Of a stretch of DNA of 64,000 nucleotides, positions 43,902 to 51,889 are shown piece by piece; position 1 is the first letter of the stretch, and the number at the start of each line of letters is the position of its first letter. The position numbers were made by a program, and so were the translations under genes. The notes under the pieces were generated by a model, which saw nothing but the letters and a program-made list of their open reading frames with translations, made no database searches and was not told the DNA's origin. Origin of the DNA: Planctomycetota bacterium (GTDB lineage: Bacteria; Planctomycetota; Phycisphaerae; Sedimentisphaerales; Anaerohalosphaeraceae); contig JAKPDO010000019.1 in assembly GCA_029552545.1 (NCBI GenBank), positions 248,001-312,000 on the forward strand. Direction: 5' to 3'.

Positions 43902-44354
43902 TTAAGCAGAAGCCGCCGTCGGACGGTTCCAGTTTGTATGCGTATAATCATCCAATTGTTTCTGTTCTTCCAGATTCAACTCGTATTCGTACTGCCGTCG
44001 GGCTTTTTCCCGAAGCCGTTCCAGACCCTTGCGGAATTTCTGTACCTGCAAATAATCATCCAATTTTTGACGCCGGCGCTGTTCCAGAGCCCGTCTCTGT
44101 TCGGCCAGCTGCCGCAGAGCGGAATCCACCACGGGTGCATGCCGAAGATAGAGGGCCTGTGCCGCGATGCGCTGGTCTTCCGGAAGAGACTGGATTTGAC
44201 GCTGATGAGCCCGCAGACTCATCTGAAGGGCCATCATCCGCCCCCGCAGCACCATTGACTGTTCCGTCAAAGCGACAATCTCGCTTCGCAGGGCGTTTTC
44301 CTGTTTTTCCTTGATGGTCAGAAGCTGTTGGAGTTTCCAGACAAACTTTTTCAT
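43902..44354 (-). CDS. fliJ: Flagellar export protein FliJ
   Basis: The 150-residue, fully helical coiled-coil protein shows the FliJ pattern (FVWKLQQLLTIKEKQENALRSEIVAL at the N-terminus; REKARRQYEYELNLEEQKQLDDY at the C-terminus). It overlaps fliI by 4 bases, the standard arrangement. FliJ is the stalk-like partner of the FliI ATPase and contacts FlhA, which is relevant because the flhA-position gene here lacks the usual cytosolic domain. Confidence 0.88.
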   Translation of the reverse strand: MKKFVWKLQQLLTIKEKQENALRSEIVALTEQSMVLRGRMMALQMSLRAHQRQIQSLPEDQRIAAQALYLRHAPVVDSALRQLAEQRRALEQRRRQKLDDYLQVQKFRKGLERLREKARRQYEYELNLEEQKQLDDYTHTNWNRPTAASA

Positions 44355-45784
44355 TTAGAATTCCCCTGAGAGGCCGGGTTCAGCCGGGCTTTGGGTTTCG
44401 GGCTCGGTTTTTCCGCAGCGCCGCCGTTTCCGTCAGAAAGTAGCCGTTCCCATGCGTCGGCGATTTCTTTCATCTGCTGTACAGTCTGTTCAAAGGAAGC
44501 CCGCTGGCGGACGGGCTGAATCAGGAAATCACGGATTCGGTCAATCAGCGAGATCGAGCCGTCAATCCGCCGATTGCTGCCGGGTGCAAAGGCGCCGATT
44601 TGAATCAGGTCTTCAGCGTCCGTATAGGTTGCGTAGATTTCCCGAAGTTTCAAAGCGGCCTTTTTGTGGGTTTCAGAAGCGACGGCCGGCATCAGCCGGC
44701 TGATGCTCTGAAGAATGTCCACGGCCGGATAGTGTCCGCGGTCCGCCAGTTTGCGGCTTAAGACAATATGCCCGTCCAGAAGAGAACGGGCGCTGTCAGC
44801 CACCGGGTCATTCAGGTCATCGCCTTCGGCCAGAACCGTCAGAATGCCCGTGATGCTTCCGTGCGGACAGCAGCCCAGACGTTCGATAAGTCGAGGCAGC
44901 ATCGAAAAAACGCTCGGGCAGTATCCTTTCGTTGCCGGCGGTTCTCCGGCGGCCAGACCGATTTCCCTCTGGGCCTGTGCAAACCGGGTTAAGGAGTCCA
45001 TCATAAAGAGCACATGGCTGCCCAAATCGCGGAAATATTCGGCAATGGTTACGGCTGTAAAAGCGGCCTTGACCCGCTGAATGGGAGCGGAATCGGACGT
45101 GGCAACTACTACCACGCTTCGAGCCAGCCCCTCCGGTCCGAGGTCTTTTTCAATGAATTCGCGCACTTCACGCCCGCGTTCACCGACCAGAGCCACAACG
45201 TTGATGTCGGCGGCGCTGCCGTTGGCAATTTCACCCAGCAGGACGCTTTTGCCGACGCCGCTGCCGGCGAAGACGCCGATGCGCTGTCCCTTTCCGCAGG
45301 TCAGAAGTCCGTCAATCGCCCGGATGCCCAGCGGCAGCGGCTGATCAATCATTTTCCGCCGAAGCGGGTCGGGACTTGTGCTTTGAAGGGGACGAAGTTC
45401 TTCAACCGGTATCGGGCCCTTGTGGTCAATGGGTCTGCCCAGACCGTCCAGCACGCGTCCCTGAAGGGCGCGGCTGACTGGAAGCATTCGCGGTTTGTCC
45501 AGGGCGCTGACCACATCCCCCGGTGCCACACCGTCGATGGTATCCAGAGGAAGCAGAATCACGTGACCGCCGTGAAACCCCACCACTTCGGCTTCGATGG
45601 TCCGTCCGCACCGCATTCGGATTTGACACAGTTTTCCCAGACCGACCGCCGGGCCGCTGCTTTCGAGAATCAGGCCCGAGACGCGGACAATGACACCCTT
45701 GGGTTCCGCCAGGTGCAGATTCCGCACGGTCTCCAGAAGCGGCTGAAAATCAATGCAGCAGGTTTTCGTTTCCGTTTTCGTCAT
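44351..45784 (-). CDS. fliI: Flagellum-specific ATP synthase FliI
   Basis: The 477-residue ATPase has a complete Walker A (FAGSGVGKSVLLGEIA, 172-187), Walker B region (HVLFMMDSLTRFAQAQREIGLAAGEPPATKGYCPSVF) and the FliI/YscN hallmark spacing. The glutamate of GERGREVREFIEKDLG is present. It overlaps fliH by 35 bases and fliJ by 4. The C-terminal tail of about 20 residues is Lys/Pro-rich. It energises substrate unfolding at the export gate. Confidence 0.97.
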   Translation of the reverse strand: MTKTETKTCCIDFQPLLETVRNLHLAEPKGVIVRVSGLILESSGPAVGLGKLCQIRMRCGRTIEAEVVGFHGGHVILLPLDTIDGVAPGDVVSALDKPRMLPVSRALQGRVLDGLGRPIDHKGPIPVEELRPLQSTSPDPLRRKMIDQPLPLGIRAIDGLLTCGKGQRIGVFAGSGVGKSVLLGEIANGSAADINVVALVGERGREVREFIEKDLGPEGLARSVVVVATSDSAPIQRVKAAFTAVTIAEYFRDLGSHVLFMMDSLTRFAQAQREIGLAAGEPPATKGYCPSVFSMLPRLIERLGCCPHGSITGILTVLAEGDDLNDPVADSARSLLDGHIVLSRKLADRGHYPAVDILQSISRLMPAVASETHKKAALKLREIYATYTDAEDLIQIGAFAPGSNRRIDGSISLIDRIRDFLIQPVRQRASFEQTVQQMKEIADAWERLLSDGNGGAAEKPSPKPKARLNPASQGNSK

Positions 45785-46328
45785 GAACTCTTATCCCGGC
45801 AGTTAAGGCCTCAGAGATTCGTTTCAAATGTTCCTCGATGATCCATTCAATGATTCCCTCTTCGGTTTCAATCACACATTCCGCCGGTTTCACGGTCGGA
45901 TCGGGAATCCACCGAATCAGGGCGGAGGGTGCTTCATTGGTTTTTTCTGCGGTTTGCTGAATCGTCTGCAGGTCCTGCGGGTTGAGCCGGACCGTCATCG
46001 GACGGTCCTGACCGATTCCTTCCAGGGCCTGCTGAAGAATGGACTCAATTTGATAGTTGTGTTCCTGAATATCTTTGGCCAGAATTTTGGCGGCAATTTC
46101 AATACTGAGCCGAATCAGCTGCTCGCGATGAGAGGCAAAAAGCCGCTGGGCGGTTTCCTGCATCTGTTCGGCGGCCTTTTGGAGGGCGGCCAGGGCCTGC
46201 TGAATCTGCCGATTCGGCGGGGTCGGTGCAGGCCGTACGGCCTGCGGTTCCGGACGCGTCGGACGAGCCACAGGGGCGGCGGACGAAATCGGTGCCCCGG
46301 AGGGCAGATGGACAACCGTCGTTTTCAT
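45750..46328 (-). CDS. fliH: Flagellar assembly protein FliH
   Basis: The 192-residue protein has a Pro-rich N-terminus, a long helix with coiled-coil character (QALAALQKAAEQMQETAQRLFASHREQLIRLSIEIAAKILAKDI), and the FliH/HrpE C-terminal domain (VRLNPQDLQTIQQ, VIETEEGIIEWIIEEHLKRI). Start overlaps the fliG stop (ATGA). It regulates the FliI ATPase and links it to the C-ring. Confidence 0.9.
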   Translation of the reverse strand: MKTTVVHLPSGAPISSAAPVARPTRPEPQAVRPAPTPPNRQIQQALAALQKAAEQMQETAQRLFASHREQLIRLSIEIAAKILAKDIQEHNYQIESILQQALEGIGQDRPMTVRLNPQDLQTIQQTAEKTNEAPSALIRWIPDPTVKPAECVIETEEGIIEWIIEEHLKRISEALTAGIRVHDENGNENLLH

Positions 46329-47338
46329 CCTTCCTCCTCGATAAAGAGCAGTTCTTCCGTCTCATTGGCTTCCCGCAGCGGCTTGACGACTTCTTCACGG
46401 GCCGCCAAAACATCTTTCTTTCGCGGTTCGCCCATCAGGGAGATTTCTTCGTCAACCATCTGCGAGGCACGTTCGGAAATATTGGAGCGGATTTTGGCGA
46501 CAATGGCCGGATCGGCTCCGTGCAGGGCTTTGGCCAGAACGGTCGGCTCTACATTCCGCAGAACCTGCTGCAGAGAGCGGTCTTCGATTTTGACAATATC
46601 CTCCCAGGTTACCATCAGGGCTTTGACGGTTTTGGCGGTCTCCTTGTCGCGGGCTTCAATTTCTTTTAAAAGGGCGTCTCGTTTTTCCTTGTCCAGTCCG
46701 CTGAGAACCAGAGCCACCTTGCGCAGCATTTCTTTTGGAACCGTTTCTTTGACAATCGGTGATTCCTCTCGGTTCAGGTCCATAATTCGCTTGCAGAGGA
46801 TTTCACCGATGCGCCGCAGGGTTTTGGGGGATACTTCGATGGCTTGCGTCATTCGCCAGATGACCTGCTGGCTTTTCTCGGGCTGAAGCCGGTTGAGGAC
46901 TTCGGTGCTGACTTTCGGCGGCAGCGCCGACAGGACTAAGGCAACGGCCTGAGGCGGCTCGTTTTCGAGAGCGGCGGCGATGTGCGCCGGCGATGCGGAA
47001 GCGATGACCAGGAATGGGTCTTTTTCCCGGACGGCCTGCTGCATTCGGGCCTGAAGTTCGGCGGCTTTTTCTTTGCCGGCTGCACCGTGAATGAGGGAAT
47101 TGACGAAGCTTTTGATATGCAGGGTGCCTGTCTGGGCCTGCTGAAGATGTCCGCAGAATTCACGGGCTACCTGGTAGGCCTGTTCGCTGTTTTGCTTGCC
47201 CTGGGCATCGAGTTGGGACAGCTCCATAGCGATTTTCTGAATCACCTCCTGGGGCTGGCCCTTCAGCAGTTCTTTGGCCGTAGCCGCATCCAAACTGGTC
47301 AGAAGCAAAGCCGCTTTCTGAATCCCCTTCAGACGCAT
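46325..47338 (-). CDS. fliG: Flagellar motor switch protein FliG
   Basis: The 337-residue protein has the three FliG domains. The N-terminal domain begins GIQKAALLLTSLDAATAKELLKG; the middle domain has the EHPQ-motif region as ENEPPQAVALVLSALPP; the C-terminal torque domain has MVTWEDIVKIEDRSLQQVLRNVEPTVLAKALHGADPAI with the charged ridge (ED-R). Histidine of EHPQ is replaced, which may affect FliM contact. It lies 3 bases after fliF. The other C-ring genes, fliM and fliN, are not in the window. Confidence 0.95.
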   Translation of the reverse strand: MRLKGIQKAALLLTSLDAATAKELLKGQPQEVIQKIAMELSQLDAQGKQNSEQAYQVAREFCGHLQQAQTGTLHIKSFVNSLIHGAAGKEKAAELQARMQQAVREKDPFLVIASASPAHIAAALENEPPQAVALVLSALPPKVSTEVLNRLQPEKSQQVIWRMTQAIEVSPKTLRRIGEILCKRIMDLNREESPIVKETVPKEMLRKVALVLSGLDKEKRDALLKEIEARDKETAKTVKALMVTWEDIVKIEDRSLQQVLRNVEPTVLAKALHGADPAIVAKIRSNISERASQMVDEEISLMGEPRKKDVLAAREEVVKPLREANETEELLFIEEEG

Positions 47339-47341
47339 GGA

Positions 47342-48886
47342 TTACTGTTCCTCCGCAAGCCAACTGCTGAAGAGCGTGCGTACCTGTTCAGGATTCTGCT
47401 GAAGCTGTGCGGCAATCATTCGCCGCATGGCCGCCGGTGAATCCAGTCCGGCCGGCAGCATCGGCATCGAAGAAGCTCCGCCGAGCATCATTTCTGAGGT
47501 TGCTGCCGGCTGGGCGGCGGCTTTGGCCGTGGCGCGGGTGAAAATCCGCAGCACCAGCAGGGCGCTGACAGCCAGAATCCCCATGGACAATTGACGCGCG
47601 ATTTCAATCAGGCCCTCCCAGTTGGGACCCGTCTGTATGGGTTCCGCCGGAGGGCGGTAAAACGGCACATGTTTTACAGTAAGGTTTTGTTCGCTCAGAA
47701 GGTCCGGACCGATTGCGGTGCGGATAATCTCTTTGACATCCTCCACAGACATCAGCAGACTGTTTTCATTTCCCGGCGAAGCGGTTTGCTGGTTTTGCTC
47801 CGTGCCTGCCGCCGGATTTTCCGTCGAGGGTTTGGAAAGATCCACAATCACGGAAACCGACCAGGCCGTCACTCGCCCCGGAATTTTTGTTTGGGTAGTG
47901 ACGGTTTCCGGCAGCTGGTATTGGGTTGTTGTTGTTCCCTTCTTTTCCGTGGAGGAGGGAGTTTTGCTTCCTTCTTCGGAGGAGCTGTCAGCGGACTGTT
48001 TGATGGTGGATGTTTCGTCGATGGTTTCCTCGACGGGGATTCCTTTTTCGTAGGTTTTGCGGACGATGGATTCGCTGTTCATATCAATGGCGGCCTTGAC
48101 CATCACGGTGGAGCGATTCGGGCCGAGCACGCGTTCAAGGGCCTGCTGGAGACGGTTTGCCATCTCCGTTTCCACAGCGTTCTGGTACTCCAGATAGGTA
48201 TTGGCTCCGGCGGCATGGCTGTCCAGTTTGCCGGCTTGGGAAAGAATATGCCCCTGGCTGTCAGCGACGGTCACCTGATCCGGTGTAAGTCCTTCAACGG
48301 CGCCGGCAACCAGATTGGCGATGGCGGCGACTGTAGATTGACTGATTTGCCATCCGGGCTTGAGCTGGAGCATCACGGAAGCGGTTGCTTTTTGCTCGCC
48401 GCCGGTAAAGAGGGTTTGTTCAGGCCGAACAATATGAACCCGTGCGTATTGAACTCCGTCAAAGACCTGAATAGTGCGGGCCAGCTCCCCCTGCAGGGCT
48501 CGGTTGTAGTTCATCTTCTGAACCAGAGGGCTGACGCCGAGTTTTTCGTTGTCAAAGATTTCGTAGCCGGGTTCGCCGCTTTTGGGGAGCAGTCCTTCGC
48601 GGGCGGCCAGAGCCCGCAGCTCGTGGACTTTGTCGGCGGGGACAAAGATGCTGCTGCCGCCGCCGCGGATTTCGTAGGGAATATTCTGTTCGCTGATTTT
48701 GTCGGCGATTTTGGAGGCCTGTTCCAGAGAGAGATTGCCGAACAGCAGCCGCATTTCAGGCCGAGTGGCCCAGCGGGTCAGCAGCACGGCCGTCAGAATG
48801 CACGTCAGGACCAGGGCAGCCAGAAGGGCGCGCTGGACCAAGCCGACTTTTTGCCAGACTGCATTGATTTTATCCAAGAACCCCAT
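47342..48886 (-). CDS. fliF: Flagellar MS-ring protein FliF
   Basis: The 514-residue protein has two membrane helices (about 20-40, ALLAALVLTCILTAVLLTRWA, and about 435-455). The YscJ/FliF ring-building motifs follow the first helix (LLFGNLSLEQASKIADKISEQNIPYEIRGGGSSIFVPADKVHELRALAAREGLLP). RVHIVRPEQTLFTGGEQKATASVMLQLKPG lies near 145. The C-terminal cytosolic end (AAQLQQNPEQVRTLFSSWLAEE) is the FliG-binding peptide. It follows fliE by 38 bases. Confidence 0.96.
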   Translation of the reverse strand: MGFLDKINAVWQKVGLVQRALLAALVLTCILTAVLLTRWATRPEMRLLFGNLSLEQASKIADKISEQNIPYEIRGGGSSIFVPADKVHELRALAAREGLLPKSGEPGYEIFDNEKLGVSPLVQKMNYNRALQGELARTIQVFDGVQYARVHIVRPEQTLFTGGEQKATASVMLQLKPGWQISQSTVAAIANLVAGAVEGLTPDQVTVADSQGHILSQAGKLDSHAAGANTYLEYQNAVETEMANRLQQALERVLGPNRSTVMVKAAIDMNSESIVRKTYEKGIPVEETIDETSTIKQSADSSSEEGSKTPSSTEKKGTTTTQYQLPETVTTQTKIPGRVTAWSVSVIVDLSKPSTENPAAGTEQNQQTASPGNENSLLMSVEDVKEIIRTAIGPDLLSEQNLTVKHVPFYRPPAEPIQTGPNWEGLIEIARQLSMGILAVSALLVLRIFTRATAKAAAQPAATSEMMLGGASSMPMLPAGLDSPAAMRRMIAAQLQQNPEQVRTLFSSWLAEEQ

Positions 48887-48924
48887 ACCGCTCCGTTATC
48901 CCTGAAGGTCTTCCCCGGAAAGAA

Positions 48925-49239
48925 CTAAACCTGCATCCGCATGGTTTCTTTGTAGGCTTCGACCAGTTTGTTGCGTACTCCGACCAGGAGTTTGAAACTC
49001 ATATCCGCCTTGGCGACCTCCGCTACAACGGTGTTGATGTCCTGCTGTTTGCCGGTCATCAGGTCAAGAATGGACAGATTGGCCTGGTTCTGCTGATCGT
49101 TGACCTTGTTCAGCGACTCAAGAATCTTGTCTGTGAAAGACGGTGTTTTCTCCTGCTGAACGGATGGGAGATTCGATACGGCGGGAGCCGTCGTGTTGGG
49201 GTAATGGATTTTTGGGTTGAATTGCACACTCATGCGCAT
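48925..49239 (-). CDS. fliE: Flagellar hook-basal body protein FliE
   Basis: The 104-residue protein matches FliE: FTDKILESLNKVNDQQNQANLSILDLMTGKQQDINTVVAEVAKADMSFKLLVGVRNKLVEAYKETMRMQV, ending in the typical MRMQV. It connects the MS-ring to the proximal rod. It follows flgC by 7 bases and precedes fliF. Confidence 0.96.
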   Translation of the reverse strand: MRMSVQFNPKIHYPNTTAPAVSNLPSVQQEKTPSFTDKILESLNKVNDQQNQANLSILDLMTGKQQDINTVVAEVAKADMSFKLLVGVRNKLVEAYKETMRMQV

Positions 49240-49246
49240 CCCTTTC

Positions 49247-49660
49247 TTATCGTAACAGTTCCAGACTCGATTCGACCATTCTCTGGTAGCGCCGGAGAAC
49301 GGCGGCGTTGGCCTGATAGGCCCGGCTGGCCAGGTTCAGATTCACCATTTCCGTAGGCCAGTTGATATTGGGCATCAACACATAGCCGTCTTTGTCTGCC
49401 TGCGGATGGCCGGGCATCAGGACCCGCTGAAAGGCACTTTGGTCCTGGACAATATCACTCAGTTCAACACCAGCCAGACTGTCTTCTTCTTTTGTTTTAA
49501 ATTCTGCAACAAGCCGGCGGTAGGGCTGGCCGTTGCCTGCATCCGTGGTTTGAATATTCGCCAGGTTGGAGCCGATGACCTCCATCTGCTTATTGTAAGC
49601 CCGCAGCCCCGATGTGGCGATGTCGATTGGATTGAACAGGTTGGTGTGCTCCACTTTCAT
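49247..49660 (-). CDS. flgC: Flagellar basal-body rod protein FlgC
   Basis: The 137-residue protein has the rod signature FNPIDIATSGLRAYNKQMEVIGSNLANIQT and the FlgC C-terminus (PNINWPTEMVNLNLASRAYQANAAVLRRYQRMVESSLELLR, with the conserved P-N-I/V region). It follows flgB by 17 bases. It is part of the proximal rod. Confidence 0.96.
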   Translation of the reverse strand: MKVEHTNLFNPIDIATSGLRAYNKQMEVIGSNLANIQTTDAGNGQPYRRLVAEFKTKEEDSLAGVELSDIVQDQSAFQRVLMPGHPQADKDGYVLMPNINWPTEMVNLNLASRAYQANAAVLRRYQRMVESSLELLR

Positions 49661-49677
49661 TTCTCAATCCTTTCGAA

Positions 49678-50040
49678 TCAGCCGGATACTTTTATGGCGG
49701 CATCCATCTGCTGGTATTTTTTCTTCAAAATCAGCATATAAGTCCTGTGCTTGATGGTATTTTTGACCATTTCTCCGACTTCACTGTCCAAAGACACATC
49801 GTTATCGAACTCATTCAGAGGAGTATTCTGCGGCTGATAAATCTCCGGTTTCAGCGAATCGGGGTCGATGGATTCATTTTTTTTCAGGGCTTCCTGGAGG
49901 ATCTCTTCAAACTTGATGTCGGAACGGCGAAAACCGGGTGTATTGATGTTGGCGATATTGTGAGCAATGGCCTGCTGGCGAATGCCTTCCGCCCGCATCC
50001 CTGCTTCCAGAAGGTTCAGTATCGTATTGTCCTGAATCAT
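49678..50040 (-). CDS. flgB: Flagellar basal-body rod protein FlgB
   Basis: The 120-residue protein has LLEAGMRAEGIRQQAIAHNIANINTPGFRRSDIKFEEIL at the N-terminus and VSLDSEVGEMVKNTIKHRTYMLILKKKYQQMDAAI at the C-terminus, as in FlgB. It is the first gene of the minus-strand flagellar arm and starts about 32 bases after the start site predicted from the sigma-54 promoter. It forms the most proximal rod segment. Confidence 0.96.
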   Translation of the reverse strand: MIQDNTILNLLEAGMRAEGIRQQAIAHNIANINTPGFRRSDIKFEEILQEALKKNESIDPDSLKPEIYQPQNTPLNEFDNDVSLDSEVGEMVKNTIKHRTYMLILKKKYQQMDAAIKVSG

Positions 50041-50082
50041 TGAAGATTCTCCATAAAGGCACTATCAGTCGAGTGGAGGATG

Positions 50083-50098
50083 TGCAAGGAATGTGCCA
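50083..50098 (-). promoter_or_regulatory. Sigma-54 (-24/-12) promoter of the flgB operon
   Basis: The minus strand reads TGGCACATTCCTTGCA, a full match to TGGCAC-N5-TTGCA. It is the best sigma-54 element in the window. Predicted start is near 50072, 32 bases before flgB. Confidence 0.85.
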
Positions 50099-50144
50099 GC
50101 AAATCGACAGACGCATTTTTTGATGGAATAATCGAGTTTTTGGC

Positions 50145-50164
50145 CTAAAAAGCCGGGTTTTTAG
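50145..50164. promoter_or_regulatory. Inverted repeat upstream of the flgB promoter (possible activator site)
   Basis: CTAAAAA-GCCGGG-TTTTTAG is a perfect 7-base dyad with a 6-base spacer, 47 bases upstream of the flgB -24/-12 element. The size and position fit an activator-binding site. A smaller dyad with the same 6-base spacer (TCAAAA-N6-TTTTGA) precedes the promoter at 17601. Binding by the FleQ-like protein is a guess. Confidence 0.3.
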
Positions 50165-50230
50165 AACAGAGGTTTGAGGGCAGGAGCGGAAGATTTCGTT
50201 TGGAATTTGAACAAGTGAATAAAAGAGAAA

Positions 50231-50264
50231 TAAAAAACCGAAACAATCGTGGTGATTGTTTCGG
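50231..50264 (-). terminator. Rho-independent terminator, minus strand
   Basis: CCGAAACAATC and GATTGTTTCGG form a perfect 11-base-pair stem with a 5-base loop (50238-50264). On the minus strand the stem is followed directly by TTTTTTA. In the plus direction there is no U-tract after it. Confidence 0.8.
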
Positions 50265-50333
50265 CCTTGTGAAGGTTTGGCACATGCGCTTGGTAGGCGT
50301 GGACCTTCTGTAGATAAGTCGTTTCTGACAATG
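50231..50333 (-). ncRNA. Putative small noncoding RNA between flgB and xseA
   Basis: A strong intrinsic terminator on the minus strand (50231-50264) has no gene upstream of it on that strand, because xseA is divergent. A possible promoter TTTAGA-N17-TATCAA (minus strand, 50368-50340) would start an RNA of about 103 bases near 50333. Before the terminator the RNA can form a second stem GAAGGT...ACCTTC enclosing CCACGCCTACCAAGCGCATG. It contains no convincing ORF. I cannot match it to a known RNA family. The alternative is a terminator for antisense transcription out of xseA. Confidence 0.45.
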
Positions 50334-50439
50334 GGTTCATTGATAGAAAAAACAGAAGATTCTCTAAAATAATTTGAAAAAGATTTCAGATTTTTCCCAT
50401 TTTAACATTCGGGTAGCACAAGTAGTTCAGAGATAGAGA

Positions 50440-50467
50440 TTGTTCAAAATCCGACATCGGATACAAT
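50440..50467 (+). promoter_or_regulatory. Possible sigma-70-type promoter of xseA giving a nearly leaderless mRNA
   Basis: TTGTTC (50440-50445) and TACAAT (50462-50467) are 16 bases apart. The expected start is near 50474, only about 3 bases before the xseA ATG at 50477. No Shine-Dalgarno sequence precedes that ATG, which is consistent with leaderless translation. Confidence 0.4.
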
Positions 50468-50476
50468 AGATTGATT

Positions 50477-51889
50477 ATGGCTCGAGATAAATTACTCATT
50501 TTGTCCGTTTCCCAGGTAAATGCGATGGTCAATGAAGCCATCCGCAGGCATTTGCCTTCGCGTTTTATCCTCAAAGGGGAAATAAGCGACTGGAAACGAC
50601 ATCAAAGCGGGCACTGTTATTTTATATTAAAAGATACAGAATCTCAGATTTCCTGTGTATTGTGGTCCAGACAGTACCAGAAATTAAAATTTCAGCCGGA
50701 AAATGGAATGGAGATATTGGCGACCGGTCATGTCGAGGTCTATTCTACACAAGGCAAATATCAGTTTTACGCCGAAGACTTGCAGCCGGCAGGGATTGGG
50801 GCCTTGCAGATTGCCTTTCAGCAGATGTATGAAAAACTCAAGGCGGAAGGTCTTTTTGAGGAGCGGTACAAAAAGCCGATTCCCCAATTTCCGCAACGGA
50901 TAGGGATTGTCACCAGCAAAAGCGGGGCGGCTGTTCATGACATAGCTGACAGTATTTGGCATCGCTGGCCGATTGTTCGGCTGTTTTTGTTTGATGTGCC
51001 GGTTCAGGGAGAAGGGGCGGCGGAGGAAATTGCCCGGAAACTGGATTGGATAAATCGCAATAATAAGCAGCTGCAGCTGGATTTGCTGATTGTCGGACGC
51101 GGCGGGGGTTCGATGGAGGATTTGTGGGCCTTTAATGAAGAGGTTTTGGCCCGGGCGATTTTCCGCTCGAAAATTCCGATTATCAGTGCAGTCGGTCATG
51201 AGATTGATACAACGATTGCCGACCTGGTGGCAGACGCCCGGGCTTCGACACCAACCAAAGCAGGGGTGCTTGCCGTACCGGACCGGCACGAAGTCCTTAA
51301 ACAGCTGGGGATGGTTCAGCGTCGGCTGGTGCATTCGATGCATTCGGCGTATCGGACGGCCCGGGAGCAACTGCGGACGATTCTGGCCAGCTGGGTCTTC
51401 CGGGAACCGCAGGGAATGGTTGAACGGGCCTGGCAGCGGGTCGATATGGCCGGGCTCCATCTGGCCGGGGTGATTCGGGAGCGGTTTGAGCACCTGCGGC
51501 GCCGGCTGGAGCAGGCCAAAGACATCGTGCGGTGTCTGGAACCGGTGCGGCTGATTGCCGGCCAGCGTCTTCGTCTGGAGCGGATGCAGGCGGCGGCACG
51601 TCAGGGGCTGTCTAAGGTGCTCGAGCAAAAGCGGTTGCAATTGTCGGCGGCGGAGAATAAACTGACAGCGATGGACCCGCGGGCTGTCCTTCGCCGCGGT
51701 TATACCATCACAATCAATATGCGGACAGGACAAGTCGTTCGCCGGCTGGAAGAGGTTGATGTCGGCGATGTCATTTTGACGGAACTGGCCCAAAGGCAGC
51801 AGTTTACGAGCCGGGTGGAAGAAATGCGGCCCGGCAAAGCAGGAGACGTAACCCATGGCCAAAAAGACAACCGACGGGAATCAAAATGA
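50477..51889 (+). CDS. xseA: Exodeoxyribonuclease VII large subunit XseA
   Basis: The 470-residue protein has an N-terminal OB-fold (ILSVSQVNAMVNEAIRRHLPSRFILKGEISDWK, YFILKDTESQISCVLW) and the exonuclease domain. Diagnostic motifs are RIGIVTSKSGAAVHDIADSI, LLIVGRGGGSMEDLWAFNEE and SAVGHEIDTTIADLVADARASTPTKA. The C-terminus is coiled coil. The ATG at 50477 is chosen over the TTG at 50471 from the track. It overlaps xseB by 35 bases. With XseB it degrades single-stranded DNA in repair. Confidence 0.96.
   Translation: MARDKLLILSVSQVNAMVNEAIRRHLPSRFILKGEISDWKRHQSGHCYFILKDTESQISCVLWSRQYQKLKFQPENGMEILATGHVEVYSTQGKYQFYAEDLQPAGIGALQIAFQQMYEKLKAEGLFEERYKKPIPQFPQRIGIVTSKSGAAVHDIADSIWHRWPIVRLFLFDVPVQGEGAAEEIARKLDWINRNNKQLQLDLLIVGRGGGSMEDLWAFNEEVLARAIFRSKIPIISAVGHEIDTTIADLVADARASTPTKAGVLAVPDRHEVLKQLGMVQRRLVHSMHSAYRTAREQLRTILASWVFREPQGMVERAWQRVDMAGLHLAGVIRERFEHLRRRLEQAKDIVRCLEPVRLIAGQRLRLERMQAAARQGLSKVLEQKRLQLSAAENKLTAMDPRAVLRRGYTITINMRTGQVVRRLEEVDVGDVILTELAQRQQFTSRVEEMRPGKAGDVTHGQKDNRRESK

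Noticed and set aside
47591-48928. 445-codon plus-strand ORF
   Set aside because: Antisense to fliF; Gly/Phe/His-rich shadow with no family motif.
50386-50574. 62-codon minus-strand ORF over the start of xseA
   Set aside because: No ribosome binding site or domain; it overlaps the xseA coding start antisense and part of the putative RNA promoter region.
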